This document shows, in pieces, positions 53,226-64,000 of a stretch of DNA of 64,000 nucleotides. The translations under genes and the position numbers were made by a program. The notes under the pieces were generated by a model that made no database searches, was not told the DNA's origin, and worked only from the letters and a program-made list of their open reading frames with translations. This DNA is from Schistocerca nitens (lineage: Eukaryota; Arthropoda; Insecta; Orthoptera; Acrididae): contig NC_064621.1 of NCBI RefSeq assembly GCF_023898315.1, forward strand, positions 537,189,383 to 537,253,382, read 5' to 3'. Numbering within the stretch: position 1 is the stretch's first letter; every line of letters starts with the position of its first letter.

Positions 53226-54802
53226 CACACATCTAAAAAGTTTTGCATCACCCCAGTTCCCAGAACTCCTTAAGATAGACGTTGACTATGGATATTGTAT
53301 CAGTCACATACAATTTGACTATTCAGAGATGTCACTAAACCCGCCCAAAAGGTATAAACAACCATGCACGAACAGCGTCTATTAGACGGAGGGGGTCCGG
53401 CAGGCGATCAGTTCCAGTCATTCCACCAGTAATGAGGTACACGGCTCGTGTTGTGTGTAGTTCAACCATGCCTAGACTGACAATACCGCGGTTCTATCGC
53501 GCCCGTATTGTTACTTTGTGACAGGAAGGGCTCTCAACAAGGGAAGTGTCCAGGCGTCTCTGAGTGAACCAAAGCGATGCTGTTCGGACGTGGAGGAGAT
53601 ACAGAGAGACAGCAACTGTCGATGACATGCCTCGCTCAGGCAGCCCAAGGGCTACTACTGCAGTGAATGATCACTACCTACGGATTATGGCTCATACTTT
53701 TCGTGCAGTCACAGGACGTCTGTGCGCTATAGGCTGCATGATGCGAAACTTCACTCCCGACGTCCATGGCGATGTTCACCTTTGCAACCATAGCACCATG
53801 CAGCGCGGTACAGATGGGCCCAACAGCATGCGGAATGAACCGCTCAGGATTGGCATCACGTTTACTTTGCCGATGAGTGTCGCATATGCCTTCAACCAGA
53901 CAATCGTCGGAGACGTGTTTGGAGGCAACCCGGTCAGACTGAACGCCTTAGACACACTGTCCAGCGAGTGCAGCAAGACGTAGGTTCCCTGATGTTTTGG
54001 GGTGGCAATATGAGGGGCCGACGTACGCCGCTGGTGGTCATGGGAGGCGCCGTAACAGCTGTACGATACGTGAATGCCATCCAACGACCGATAGTGCAAC
54101 CATATCGGCAGCATACTGACGACGCATTCGTCTTCACGGACGACAATTTGCGCCCCCATCGTGCACATCTTGTGAATGACCTCCTTCAGGATAACGACAT
54201 CGCTCGACTAGAGTGGCCAGCATGTTCTAGAGTGGCCAGCATGTTCTAGAGTGGCCAGCATGTTCTAGAGTGGCCAGCATGTTCTAGAGTGGCCAGCATG
54301 TTCTAGAGTGGCCAGCATGTTCTAGAGTGGCCAGCATGTTCTAGAGTGGCCAGCATGTTCTAGAGTGGCCAGCATGTTCTAGAGTGGCCAGCATGTTCCC
54401 CGGACATGAACCCTATCGAACATGCCAGGGATAGATTGAAAAGTGCTGTTTATAGACGACGTGACCCACCAACCACTCTTAGGGATCCAAGCCGAATCGC
54501 CGTTGAGGAGTGGAACGATGTGGACCAACAGTGTCTTGATGAAGTTGCGGATAGTGTGATACGACGAACACAGGCATGCATCAGTGCAAAAGGACGTGCT
54601 ACTGAGTATTAGAGGTACCGGTGAGTACAGCAATGTGGACCTCTGAAGGTCTCGCTGTATCGTGATACAACATGCAATGTGTGGTTTTCATGGGCAATTA
54701 AAAAGGCGGAAGTGATGTTTATGTTGATCTCTGTTCCAATTTTCTGAACAGGTTAAGGAACTCTCTGAACCGATGTGATGGCAAAACTTTTTTGGATGTG
54801 TG
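53226..54802 (+). mobile_element. Tc1-like transposon with internal minisatellite, dead
   Basis: Inverted ends (CACACATC..AAAAAGTTTTGC at left and its complement at right) lie next to TA at 53224-53225 and 54803-54804. The transposase starts at 53468 (MPRLTIPRFYRARIVTL), with an early stop, then NQSDAVRTWRRYRETATVDD. FTDDNLRPHRAHLVNDLLQD (about 54130) carries the second catalytic Asp, followed by LEWPACS. The catalytic Glu (MNPIEHARDRL, about 54405) now lies beyond a 190-bp tandem array. The usual length would be about 1.4 kb. Confidence 0.87.
54208..54397 (+). repeat. 10 copies of a 19-bp minisatellite inside a transposase gene
   Basis: The unit CTAGAGTGGCCAGCATGTT is repeated ten times with essentially no variation. 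Nine extra copies add 171 bp, a multiple of three, so the frame before and after is preserved, but each unit shifts the internal frame and a TAG appears in every third unit's frame. The unit encodes LEWPAC, the segment just before SPDMNPIE, so the array grew from the catalytic-motif codons themselves. Confidence 0.97.
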
Positions 54803-54804
54803 TA

Positions 54805-56329
54805 TGTTGATATCAATGAGAAATCAGGTATTATTTTAATTACATATTCCTATTCGTTTTGGAAACAACACTGTCACGTTTAGTTACTGGGAAAGATGGA
54901 AGTAATAACTTTACAAATAATATTTTCTCAGTTTATATCATACCATTCTTCGGTTATTACAAGGTAGCCACTAGGGGCGTTAGTATAGCTTCAGCTGTCA
55001 AAAGTTTGCATTTCTTTGTGCTATAGAGTTTGGCGACAGTTTGTCGTAAACTGTAGCAATAACATGATTCTCGGTTGCGTTACGAGAGCTGCCTCTACGT
55101 ATCGTAACCTGCCTTATTTTCCGTCAGGGTTGTCCCTCATAGCCGGAAGCCCCATTTAGGAGGCGCCAAGAACACGCCTGTCACCTCTGCCGTTTGTTAC
55201 TCTCTGACGGAGTGCATTGGCCAGGGGCTGTGCGGCTTTATCCATTATGGGCGTGGGAGTAGGCTTTTCTAGAAGATCGCAAAAGCATTCCTCAGGTATT
55301 TATTGTCTTCATTCACCCGACATTGGTCGGTACCATTGAGAACATACCAGCCTTTAGCTTCACACAGAAATTAATAATAAAAAGGAACTGCCAACTGCAA
55401 TCAAATATTGGAAACAAAATTAGGATATTTTCAGCTAACTTTTCCCTACGAAGGAAAGCGAGGGACTCCTGATCACAAAATAGAACATGTTGACAGGGTT
55501 AATAATACTAACTCACTTTTGAAATTTTAATGTTAGCTGCAGTAGTCCTAGCCTGGTCTAAATGTCAAGATAATTTATTCATGTGAGAGTTTTTCACTCT
55601 CAGAGGACTTTGCGAAAAATACGTGTCGTGTAAACAGCGCCTAGAGTTAGCTCGCAAGCAGTGTCGGAGAGTGCAGTGAGATCTCAGGTAGTCGCGCTCC
55701 ACGAGTTTAGACCTCTCGTGAAGACAGGGACCTCCTCCCCTCGAGAGCTGCTCGCAATAGCTCTCGGTATTGTCGGGAGAGTTGAGAGTACTCTGACAGC
55801 GCCTAGTGGCCATAGGGGCCCCATATTTGTGCCGTATTTCAAAATTTATACGCTACAAGAAGTTGCGGTACTCATGCACACTTTAAACAAAAGTACCGAC
55901 GAAATTGCTTTACTGGCCCATAGCATGTGGCCGTGGCATGTTTGTAAGCGAAGAATTCGCTCGTTTTACTTCCTATAAGAACAGCACCAACAGTTAGCAT
56001 ATTTTGAAAATTTTAGATCTAAACCATTCAACGCAACAAAGAACATATAAAACCACCAAAGACACACAATATAGAGTTAATCAAAGACAAAAAATGTTTC
56101 TGAGGGGGCAAGATCTCACGTTAATACGAAAATATGAATCAGAGTCTAAGGCATTACTATTTTTTTTTAGTACAGAAAAGTGCGGATACATCAGCTTCAG
56201 GCTGGGTAGAGACAAGGTAGGCAGGGATGCATGGGCCACGAGCCACGATGCTCTGCCCCCCCCCCCCACCCTTCCCTCGACCTGGAACTATGCTGGTCCC
56301 TCACATTAACGTAGTACTAGGTTAGTTTC
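54805..56329. other. unassigned
   Basis: No supported gene. A short C run at 56257-56270 and a T run at 56160-56169 are the only simple repeats noted. Confidence 0.35.
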
Positions 56330-57309
56330 TTCCGTGTTCTTTTATTTTCTATGTTCCTCAATTTTTCTTTTCGGCAGTTCCGGGATGCAAAAGAAAATAA
56401 ACTTTTTCTCTTGCACAGTGAGAGTAGGGTCCAGGACAAGGAGAAAAATAAAACTATCCAATTCCTTGACGATTAAAGGTAAGGTACAACGTAATTGCAA
56501 ATAAAGCACGATAACGTGGCGAGAAACTTGGATGTCGGAATCTGTGTCACAATCAACTAAATAGTGGACATAGCGATCGAGGAGCCATACGATCGAATTA
56601 GTCTTTGTCCCAGGGAAGACGGAAGAGACAGAATACAGAAGAAGTTCAACCGAGAAAGCAGCTTCAGCTGATCGGGTAATGAAGACCAGTTGTCGATGAA
56701 TCCAGTGCTAGTGTTCTCGTCCGCAAGATACGATCCTGTGTGGTGATGTGTCAGGCTGGTGGCAAGCGTCGCGAAGACCAGTCGGACAAAAACAAATTAC
56801 GATGGGGCGACTTTGATCGTGAGCATAGGAAAACTGATATGAAACCACAGTGTTTTGCAGCATATCAATGGCGCGGCCATTTGAACTGTGGAGGGGGATA
56901 ATTGTACTTTCCAACGAGAAAGCAAAAATCTGCTGGTAAGGTGTCACTCTCGGCTCCCAAAAAACTTATTATAATGTAAAATTCACATAAGTGCCACAAT
57001 TTAGAGTTGACCCGGCCAGCATCGGCAGTGTGAGTCACACTGACCGGTCGAAGACACATAAATAAGCGAGATGCAATAGAATGAGTAGTTCGCGTACATG
57101 TTAAAATGTTACGCCATATAAACAATTCTGAAGCCATGACTTTGGAATTGGGAATAACCAACCCTCCGAAGTCGAAAAATGTGACTTTTGCAGAGGAAAA
57201 GATCGGAAAATTGCATCAATTGCGCGTCATCATCACTGGTAGTAGGAATATTTGTGCCATATACGAGTAGTACACTTTGCTTAAAATGTAGGTATCTAAG
57301 ATCCGCACT

Positions 57310-57483
57310 CGTGCCCAGCCATCCTGATATAGGTTTCATCGTTTCCGTAAATCGTATCAGGAAAATGCCAGGGTGGTTCCTCTGAAAGGGCACGGCCGAC
57401 TTCCTTCCCGATCCTTGCATAGTCCTATGGGACCAATGACCTCGCAGTTTGGTCCCCACACCCAAATCAGTCAGCCAATATAG
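57310..57483 (+). mobile_element. 5'-truncated SINE family A in the Tx1-like LINE
   Basis: Starts in the body (CCAGCCATCCTGATATAGG) without the tRNA head. It contains the stem-loop GGGACC / GGTCCC at 57429-57456 and is flanked by GATCCGCACT at 57300-57309 and 57484-57493. Confidence 0.88.
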
Positions 57484-60375
57484 GATCCGCACTTAGTGCA
57501 GAAGACTAAGGAAATGCCTTTCGTGGCCACGAATTGCCCCTTGAATCCGATGCGTCACCTACCACCAATTGAGTGCAACCATTTTCGTCGGGAAGCGATC
57601 CTCGGTAATGCCCAACGATTTGTGGCGAGTAAAACACCGTTGCCAACTGAATAACAACGTGGTAATACAGTACATTTCAGTCCATTAATGGGGGCCGCAG
57701 AGGGAGAACAAAAGGAATCGAATAAGTCCTTGAGCAGAGATGTATCATCGATATGACGTAGCAATACCATAATATCTCGTACCGAGAAAATTTCTCTTAA
57801 TATCTTCTGGAAACATAAATGACCAGTAATAAGAGGAAGCAGAGGTTCTAAGGACAACATAAAAGGCTACATGGATGGGTGGGGGCTCCCCGCAGTAAGA
57901 ACCGGCGGGTGGGGTCTGGCGAGTGAATTGTCCTTTCACTACAACCGATGCGTGAATACCAGTAAGAAGATTGGATAATACCCGACTGCAATGTGATTTA
58001 GGCTGGTCGCCTTGAGCACCTGCATCAAGAAACAACTACTGACCCCGTCAAATGCCAATTTAAAATCAATAAAAAGAGAAGCTCCGGAGACAGAAGTAGC
58101 CGCAGCCGCCGATACAACGTCGTGGCATTCGACTACAGAAGTCACAATCGTGCGCCCAGGCACACAGCTTTGGTGAACAGCCAGAATTTTCTTTAGCTAT
58201 GTCGACAATCAGCTGTTAACAGGCCGGGCGACAGTTTTGTAATCGAAATTAAGTAGTATGATCGGTTGGAATTTAGCGAAGTCTAGACGTCCGATTGTCT
58301 TCGGAATTAAAACGATTTTACCAACCTTTAAGGGGGTCAGGAATCAACCACCCCTCCCCACCCCCACCCCCACCCCTCGGGGTCATCTCATACCAGTGCT
58401 AATGGTAATATCTATAAGAGGCCAAAAAAATCATACAATTGATCAGGAATACCGTTTAGTCCTGGAGATTTTTGCGATGGTGAACCAACAATAAGGAAAT
58501 ATATATCATCGTCAGTTAAGTCACTTATAAATTCATCATTTAACGCGGGAGTAACAACGCTAGCCATGAGAGGAATGAATGCATCAGGGAAAATCGTATC
58601 AGTAGCAGGGATATCATATAGGGTGGTAAAATAAGTACAGATCACTCTAGAAATGTTACGGTGGGATGTCAGTACGTGACCACCTGTGTGCTTAAGGGAC
58701 GTGATTCACGCTCTTTTCCGAAGCGTCCACAGGTGATATGAGGAGGCCAGTTCATCTTATAGGAAGGAGCGGGATTTTGATAGCACCCTGTGTCCTTTTA
58801 TTTGTTGTCTCTTTAACTGAAGAAGCTTCGCCTTAACATGGCGCACATACATAATACGTCGAGGAGCGTGTCTGACACCGTCTTATAGTTGTCGCCAACA
58901 CGGGATAATAAAATTCTTGGGTCCGACGGAGATCCCTCGCCGTCTTAGTGCCGTAACGCATTAACGCTTACCGGAGCAAAGGTTTGGCATGCCCTGACCA
59001 CCATTCCCTAAGAGAAACGTCAGGGGTCCTGCGAACGCAAGCTACGGACCCAAATCTCTCTAACGGTAATCTCGAGCGAAGGATCCTTTAAGAGGGATGT
59101 GTTCAACATTCAGGGGAGTGATACAGTTTTACTGGTTGCGGTACATGATTTAAAGTCACAGCTACAGCACATTTATTTATGAAACAAGTGGGTATCACGT
59201 CTATCGCTAACAGCTGTGCACATAAAGAATCCGAAAGATAAAAGCGATCGAGTCTGCTGCTGGAAGTAGCTGTAAAATGTGCATACCTCACGAGAGTGGA
59301 ATACTGACAGAGCCACGCAACGTGTATTTGCGAAGAGCGTACCAAATTACCCTTTTCCTTATTCAAATTAAATTAGGCGTCTGATTCACAGGACACAAAG
59401 CACAATTAAAATCTCCGCCTACCAGAAGTTTCTGCGCAGTTTTACGAAATAAATTGTATCCTGTCTAAAATACGCGCCCGATCTGCGGAATGTCCAGATC
59501 CTGAAGGGGCTTAAAGAGGAATTTAAGTAAGGTCAACAAAAAGTATCACGAACTTCAAAATCAGTCAGTGGTATTCCCTTTCTGTAAAATAACGCAGTAC
59601 CAATAGATTGTTCAGGAGCCACATCAAAGAAACTAGAAAAGCCAGGAATCTAAAAATGGTCAAATAACACTTCTAGCAAATGTATCACGTCTGCACTCGA
59701 ATCTTAAAGTGTCGCAGGGCTGCCAGTCTAAGCCTGAACTAATTCTTTTCCCATTCAGGTTGAGAAAGCCATAGGCCTGGGTTTATTTATTACCAAAAAC
59801 TATTCAGTTGATTACGTACGTGTGACTTCTAAAGTGGTGTATCACAGTCCATAGCAGAGTCAGTGGATGCCTCTGAATGTAAAGAGGTGGATCCGTCTCT
59901 TCCACCCTCTTCCTCTTTCTACTTTTTTCGCAATGCCGCGCGCTCAGGTTGAAAACGCCGTTTCATGTGGCTATGCTGGGTGGCAACTGCCACATGTGGC
60001 AACGAGGGGGAAGGGGGGGGGGGTGCTGCTGAAATTCAGTATCAGGTACAGAGGGTACACCCCACTCTTCCACAAGGCGGTGGTGCGGCTCCTGGATATC
60101 AACGGAAACGAAATATGACGGTACCACATTTGCCGGCACCACATGTTGCACCGGCACATATGTGCCAATCTCCTTCTGATCATCAGCGGCCTGTGGCATG
60201 CTTTCCCAATCCTGAAAGCGCAGAAGGAGGGTGGGAAGAGCTACAGATTCTGGAACGTCCGCCAAGTCCGTCGATAACATAGGGAGCTACGGGAGAAGTC
60301 TACGCTCATATGATTCCGAAGAGTTGGGCTCGGGAGTCATATCGGAGAGATTGCCGCAAGCTTTCAAATTTTGAA

Positions 60376-60523
60376 ACAAAATGGTTCAAATGGCCCTGAG
60401 CACTATGGGACTTAACATCTGAGGTCATCAGTCCCCTAGAACTTAGAACTACTGAAACCTGACTAACCTAAGGACCTCACATCACACATATCATGCCCGA
60501 GGCAGGATTCGAACCTGCGACCA
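60376..60523 (-). mobile_element. 5'-truncated SINE family B in ORF1 of the Tx1-like LINE
   Basis: The copy ends at the B box (GGATTCGAACC on the plus strand, then CTGCGACCA), lacking the first half of the tRNA head. The duplication CAAATTTTGAA lies at 60365-60375 and 60524-60534; the stem-loop is at 60407-60435. Confidence 0.92.
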
Positions 60524-61260
60524 CAAATTTTGAACAGCAACCGACACGTTACATGTGGTTTGAACTCAAGGAGGGGAGAGGCCTGCTCCGACGGAATCAG
60601 TTCCGTAAAGCGGAGAAATGAAGAGATGAAGAGGAATCGTCTGCCTCTTCACCATCCTGCGTCCGCCTACGTTTGTTTTGAACTGGAGGTGGTGGCGGCG
60701 GGGAAGCTAGAGTGGCAAAGTTCCCACGTGAGATTAAAGATGGAAATGCGCTAGGACCATCACAATAGAGCGCGTTGACCCTCAGCCTCAGTTAGCCTTT
60801 TACGTTGTTTGTAAGTGGATTTCAAGACCGTGATGCGACGCGGGCACTTTGTGCGGATTTGTTCACTCATTAAATATAAAACAGGTCCTTCTTGTCCTGT
60901 GTGTATTACTGGTACCAGGTACCCACCCATGTGTAAATGAGACGGGGTATTCCGTTTGACCAGTGTCCACGAGTCAAACTCCACTATCAACTTGTAAACG
61001 ATGTTGAGCGAACCAGCGCTCCCACCGTATATTCCGCATAACGGGACGGTCTTGAGGAAACTGTCCTCAACTTCGGGTGGAAGGTTAAATACCCTAACAT
61101 TCGTATATTCCACCTCCGCATTCGATTGAATAACCGTACTATTAGAGCCATCGCGGTGAGTAAAAGGGACTTCTTTTCCGTGCCGCAAAAGGAACCTGTC
61201 AACCTGAAGCGGATCGAGAAGCTTGACATAAAACGCACACAATTCAGAATCGAAGTAACC

Positions 61261-61506
61261 ACCGATCGAGGTGGCGCAGCACACTGGACTCGCATTCGGG
61301 AGGACGACGGTTCAATCCCGTCTCCAGCCATCCTGATTTAGGTTTTCCGTGATTTCCCTAAATCGCTTCAGGCAAATGCCGGGATGGTTCCTTGGAAAGG
61401 GCACGGCCGATTTCCTTCCCCATCCTTCCCTCACCCGAGCTTGCGCTCCGTCTCTAATGACCTCGTTGTCGGCGGGACGTTAAACACTAATCTCCTCCTC
61501 CTCCTC
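61261..61506 (+). mobile_element. SINE family A in ORF1 of the Tx1-like LINE
   Basis: A slightly shortened head (GAGGTGGCGCAGCACACTGG), a full body, a stem-loop region at 61449-61479 and a (CTC)n tail. The 11-bp duplication TCGAAGTAACC lies at 61250-61260 and 61507-61517. Confidence 0.92.
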
Positions 61507-61970
61507 TCGAAGTAACCCGTGTGAACCTGTTCTGAAGTGACTTTGATCATATCTACAAGGGAATGATGAATTTCTAACGAAGTTGTCTGCATATGCCGCA
61601 TGGATTTGTCAAAACTGAAACTGACAGTACCTGTGAGTGGAATCTTCCTGACAGCCATGGCCGACATCTCGGCGCAAGACAACGCCGCGTCTGAGTTCAA
61701 CCACTAACACGAGACGCCGATAGGCAAACAACGATGTGCCGCACGCGACGACTCACACGACACTGACGACAAACAAGGAAGCTATAGCGGCGCTACAGTG
61801 GACGCGGGAACAGGCAATAACTATTCGCCCGGCTTCAGAAGCGGGAATTGACCCACTGCACCACTTTAACGCTGGAGCGAAGTGCTCTCTAACTGAGGGA
61901 CAGTTGAAACTACTGTTGCGATGGATACACACTGTGAAGTGAACGTCAGCGATGTTGCGGAAAAAAAAAG

Positions 61971-62339
61971 ACGGAAAAGGTTATGAAAGAAGCTACCAGA
62001 AATACCAGAAAGTGGACTCAGCACGAAATTGTGCATTCACTTAGTTTTCACGGGGAAAGGCAAAAGTTGATGAATGTACAGTTGCTGAATTACAAGAGCT
62101 GAGATATAGAAGCAAAGTTCGTTGGCAGAAATGACTACAGATTTTAACATTTTCACAGAACAAATTTACCAAAACACCCACAATTTAATAAATCGAGCAA
62201 TGTAGTTTTATAACACAGACTAACTGACGTAGGGAAACAGGTGAAGTTATATTTGATAGTAATTGTACGGAGACTCGAAAAATTGCCATTTAACTTCAAG
62301 TAATACTACTGCATCTACAATCCTTTATGACATGGTATT
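61971..62339. other. unassigned
   Basis: AT-rich spacer, no feature recognised. Confidence 0.35.
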
Positions 62340-62341
62340 TA

Positions 62342-64000
62342 CGAGGTGCGACAATAAACTAATGAGACTGATGTGAAAGAAAATGTTGCTTACCGTTTTA
62401 GTCAAGTTTAGTGTTGTCTCCTTCAAAGTAGTTCCCTTCTGATTGCACACACTTTTTCCAGCGCTTCTGCCATTGATGGTAACATTTCTGGAACTCATCT
62501 TCTGTAATATCCTCCAAGACCCTCGTCACAGCGTTTTGGAGATCTTGTGTTGTTTGAAAATGGTGTCCCTTGACCGCCGTTTTTACTCTTGGAAATAGAA
62601 AAAAGTCGCATGGAGCGACATCTGGTGAATAAAGTGGCTGTGGTAGTACTGAAATTTGTTTTGCTGTTAAAAATTGCTGTATTCACAGAGCAGTATGGGA
62701 TGGCGCATTATCGTGATGCAGAATCCAATTATCAGCAATGCTGGCACGGACACGAAGAACTATTTTACGAAGTCTTTCTAAAATTTCTTTGTAGTAATAT
62801 TGGTTAACTGTCTAACAACACTACCACAACAAACGTCAAAATTTAATAATGATTGTGGTGTTGCTCACGCTGCTAAATACTGCATTTTCGGGCAACTACA
62901 TAGTTATTATGTGGCAGGTGTCATTAGAGCACAGTTAATAAAGTCATTTCATGTAATAATGAATGAACTAGGCACTCATCTTTTCGTGTTTCCAACGCTG
63001 GTCTCGTGGTAAAATCATGGCTCAATCGTCGAAATTCTAGGTGGTGATGATTCCAAGCTCGGATGCAAAGAGGCCTAGGTTTTATTCTGCTATATTCAAA
63101 AGTTTGGTAGATGCGCTTCACACACCATTCTTGAAGATTAAACCTTTCAAAGTTAGCACAATGGTGATGTAAAGAATAATCAGCACTCCGAATTTAAGTT
63201 ACACTTCTTTTTTATTACTTTCGTTGCAATATCACGTAACACACAAAACATCACAATACAAAACATACTTGAAAACATCTTTCTCACTGTTAAAGTTCAC
63301 ATTTTATTAGGTGACTACATTATGCGTCTTTCCAACATGATGTCCAAGACTTGACTTTTTCAAGGTCCGACTCTCTAACAAATAACTTATAATCGCTTAC
63401 GCGCCCAAAAATCAGAGTTACAAGTACGTCAAAGATCATAGTGACAAAAGAAAGAATACACATAAGAATAATATCATTGCAATATAAACATATCGATGTA
63501 TCACAAATGAAATAAAATCTGAATGTTCTCTCAGAAATATGTTAAGTAGTTAACAGAAACACAGTAGAATATCGCTGGTATCGAGAAGTTGAGTTGAGGT
63601 GCTGCATTGGTTACGTAATTCAAGTACCATTACAACTGTTTGTCCAGGAGGCACCCACTCTTTATGAACAATTCCCTTGGAATCAAAGAAGCACACAAGC
63701 ATGCATTTCACTTTTGACTTTGACATGCGAGCTTTTTTTGGTCTGGGTGATCTCTTTGAGCTCTATAGCGAACTTTGGCGTTTTCTCTCTTTACGGTACT
63801 GAAAATACCAACTTTCATCACCAATGACAACACGGCTCAACAATTCTGGATTGATTTCAGTTTGCTCTAACAGATCGGCTGCCGCATTTTTCCGTGTTTC
63901 TCGCTGTTGTGGTGTGAGATTTTTGGGGACCATTTTTTCACAAATCGTTCTCATACCAAGATCTTCTGTTATTATTAGACGAATCGCTTCTCATTTGATG
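62342..64000 (-). mobile_element. mariner transposon (DD34D) split by an insertion, runs off the window
   Basis: The left end CGAGGTGCGACAATAA lies next to TA. The C-terminal part of the transposase (minus strand, about 62400-62811) includes HHDNAPSHTAL (second Asp), a degraded PPLYSPDVAPCDFF block (third Asp) and KCYHQWQKRWKKCVQSEGNY. Upstream sequence resumes at 63640 (KVKCMLVCFFDSKGIVHKEW) with VVIGDESWYFQYRKERKRQ (first Asp, about 63830) and VPKNLTPQQRETRKNAAADL. The N-terminus lies beyond 64000. Stops in the C-terminal half suggest it is inactive. Confidence 0.85.
62812..63633. mobile_element. 822-bp insertion of unknown type inside the mariner
   Basis: The mariner reading stops at AACTGT (62806-62811) and resumes after AACTGT (63634-63639), a 6-bp direct duplication. 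The insert is AT-rich, shows no long frame, no poly-A tail and no obvious inverted ends. It could be a truncated retroelement or a DNA element; I do not recognise it. Confidence 0.65.

Larger units (their letters stand above)
56330..61970 (-). mobile_element. Tx1/L1-like LINE, dead, with three nested SINEs
   Basis: Minus-strand element, right to left. ORF1 starts near 61700 (MNSDAALSCAEMSAMAVRKI) and continues after a SINE as YVKLLDPLQVDRFLLRHGKE and VFNLPPEVEDSFLKT, ending with a CPRR zinc-knuckle remnant (about 60850). The endonuclease is represented by a GGDFN block near 59415 and SSSRLDRFYLSDS (about 59250). RT blocks are SPGLNGIPDQLYDFF (about 58440), TSVSGASLFIDFKLAFDGVS (about 58070) and LSLEPLLPLITGHL (about 57850). 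The YADD region is eroded to SVRDIMVLLRH. The C-terminal part and 3' end reach about 56330. Domain wording fits Tx1-type LINEs; both ends are approximate. Confidence 0.78.

Overview
The window reads as nuclear DNA from a large, repeat-rich insect genome, most likely a grasshopper or locust of the Schistocerca type. That assignment rests on recognised repeat families: several tRNA-derived SINEs, a 5S-rRNA-derived SINE, Tc1/mariner elements, and CR1-like, Tx1-like and I-like LINEs. It was not checked against a database. I see no convincing host gene, rRNA gene, functional tRNA gene or CRISPR array. Nearly every readable coding stretch is transposase or retrotransposon sequence.

Layout. 0.3-7.7 kb: a dead CR1-like LINE, two SINEs with clean target-site duplications, a broken DD41D-type transposase between long inverted arms, a 5S-derived SINE and a mariner fragment. 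7.7-11.1 kb: two well-preserved DNA transposons with uninterrupted transposase ORFs and terminal inverted repeats (a Tc1-like element of 340 aa and a mariner-like element of 350 aa). 11.4-19 kb: a mariner N-terminal fragment, a palindromic tRNA-like repeat, another dead LINE, a mariner split by a SINE, and a dead Tc1 element. 19.3-21.6 kb: a 2.2-kb element with long inverted ends and no transposase. 22-25.7 kb: mostly unassigned sequence with simple repeats and small LINE relics.

25.7-32.9 kb is the most complete locus. A 6-kb I-superfamily LINE with an uninterrupted 1226-aa ORF2 (endonuclease, reverse transcriptase, RNase H) has inserted into an older Tc1-like element and is flanked by a 12-bp duplication. 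Its ORF1 is broken. 34.8-45.8 kb: SINEs, a tRNA-like palindrome, Tc1 and mariner relics and a dead LINE. 45.9-49.1 kb: a nearly full-length but dead CR1-like LINE with a nested SINE. 49-53 kb: mostly unassigned AT-rich sequence. 53.2-54.8 kb: a Tc1-like relic whose catalytic region has grown a 10-copy 19-bp minisatellite. 56.3-62 kb: a dead Tx1-like LINE carrying three SINEs. 62.3-64 kb: a mariner split by an 822-bp insert; it runs off the window.

The most interesting signal is a small stem-loop shared by the 3' ends of the I-like LINE, a LINE relic at 23.7 kb, and two SINE families with unrelated heads. The loop is conserved (core ATGACCTC) while the stem bases differ but stay paired. This looks like a common recognition hairpin through which the LINE reverse transcriptase could mobilise the SINEs.
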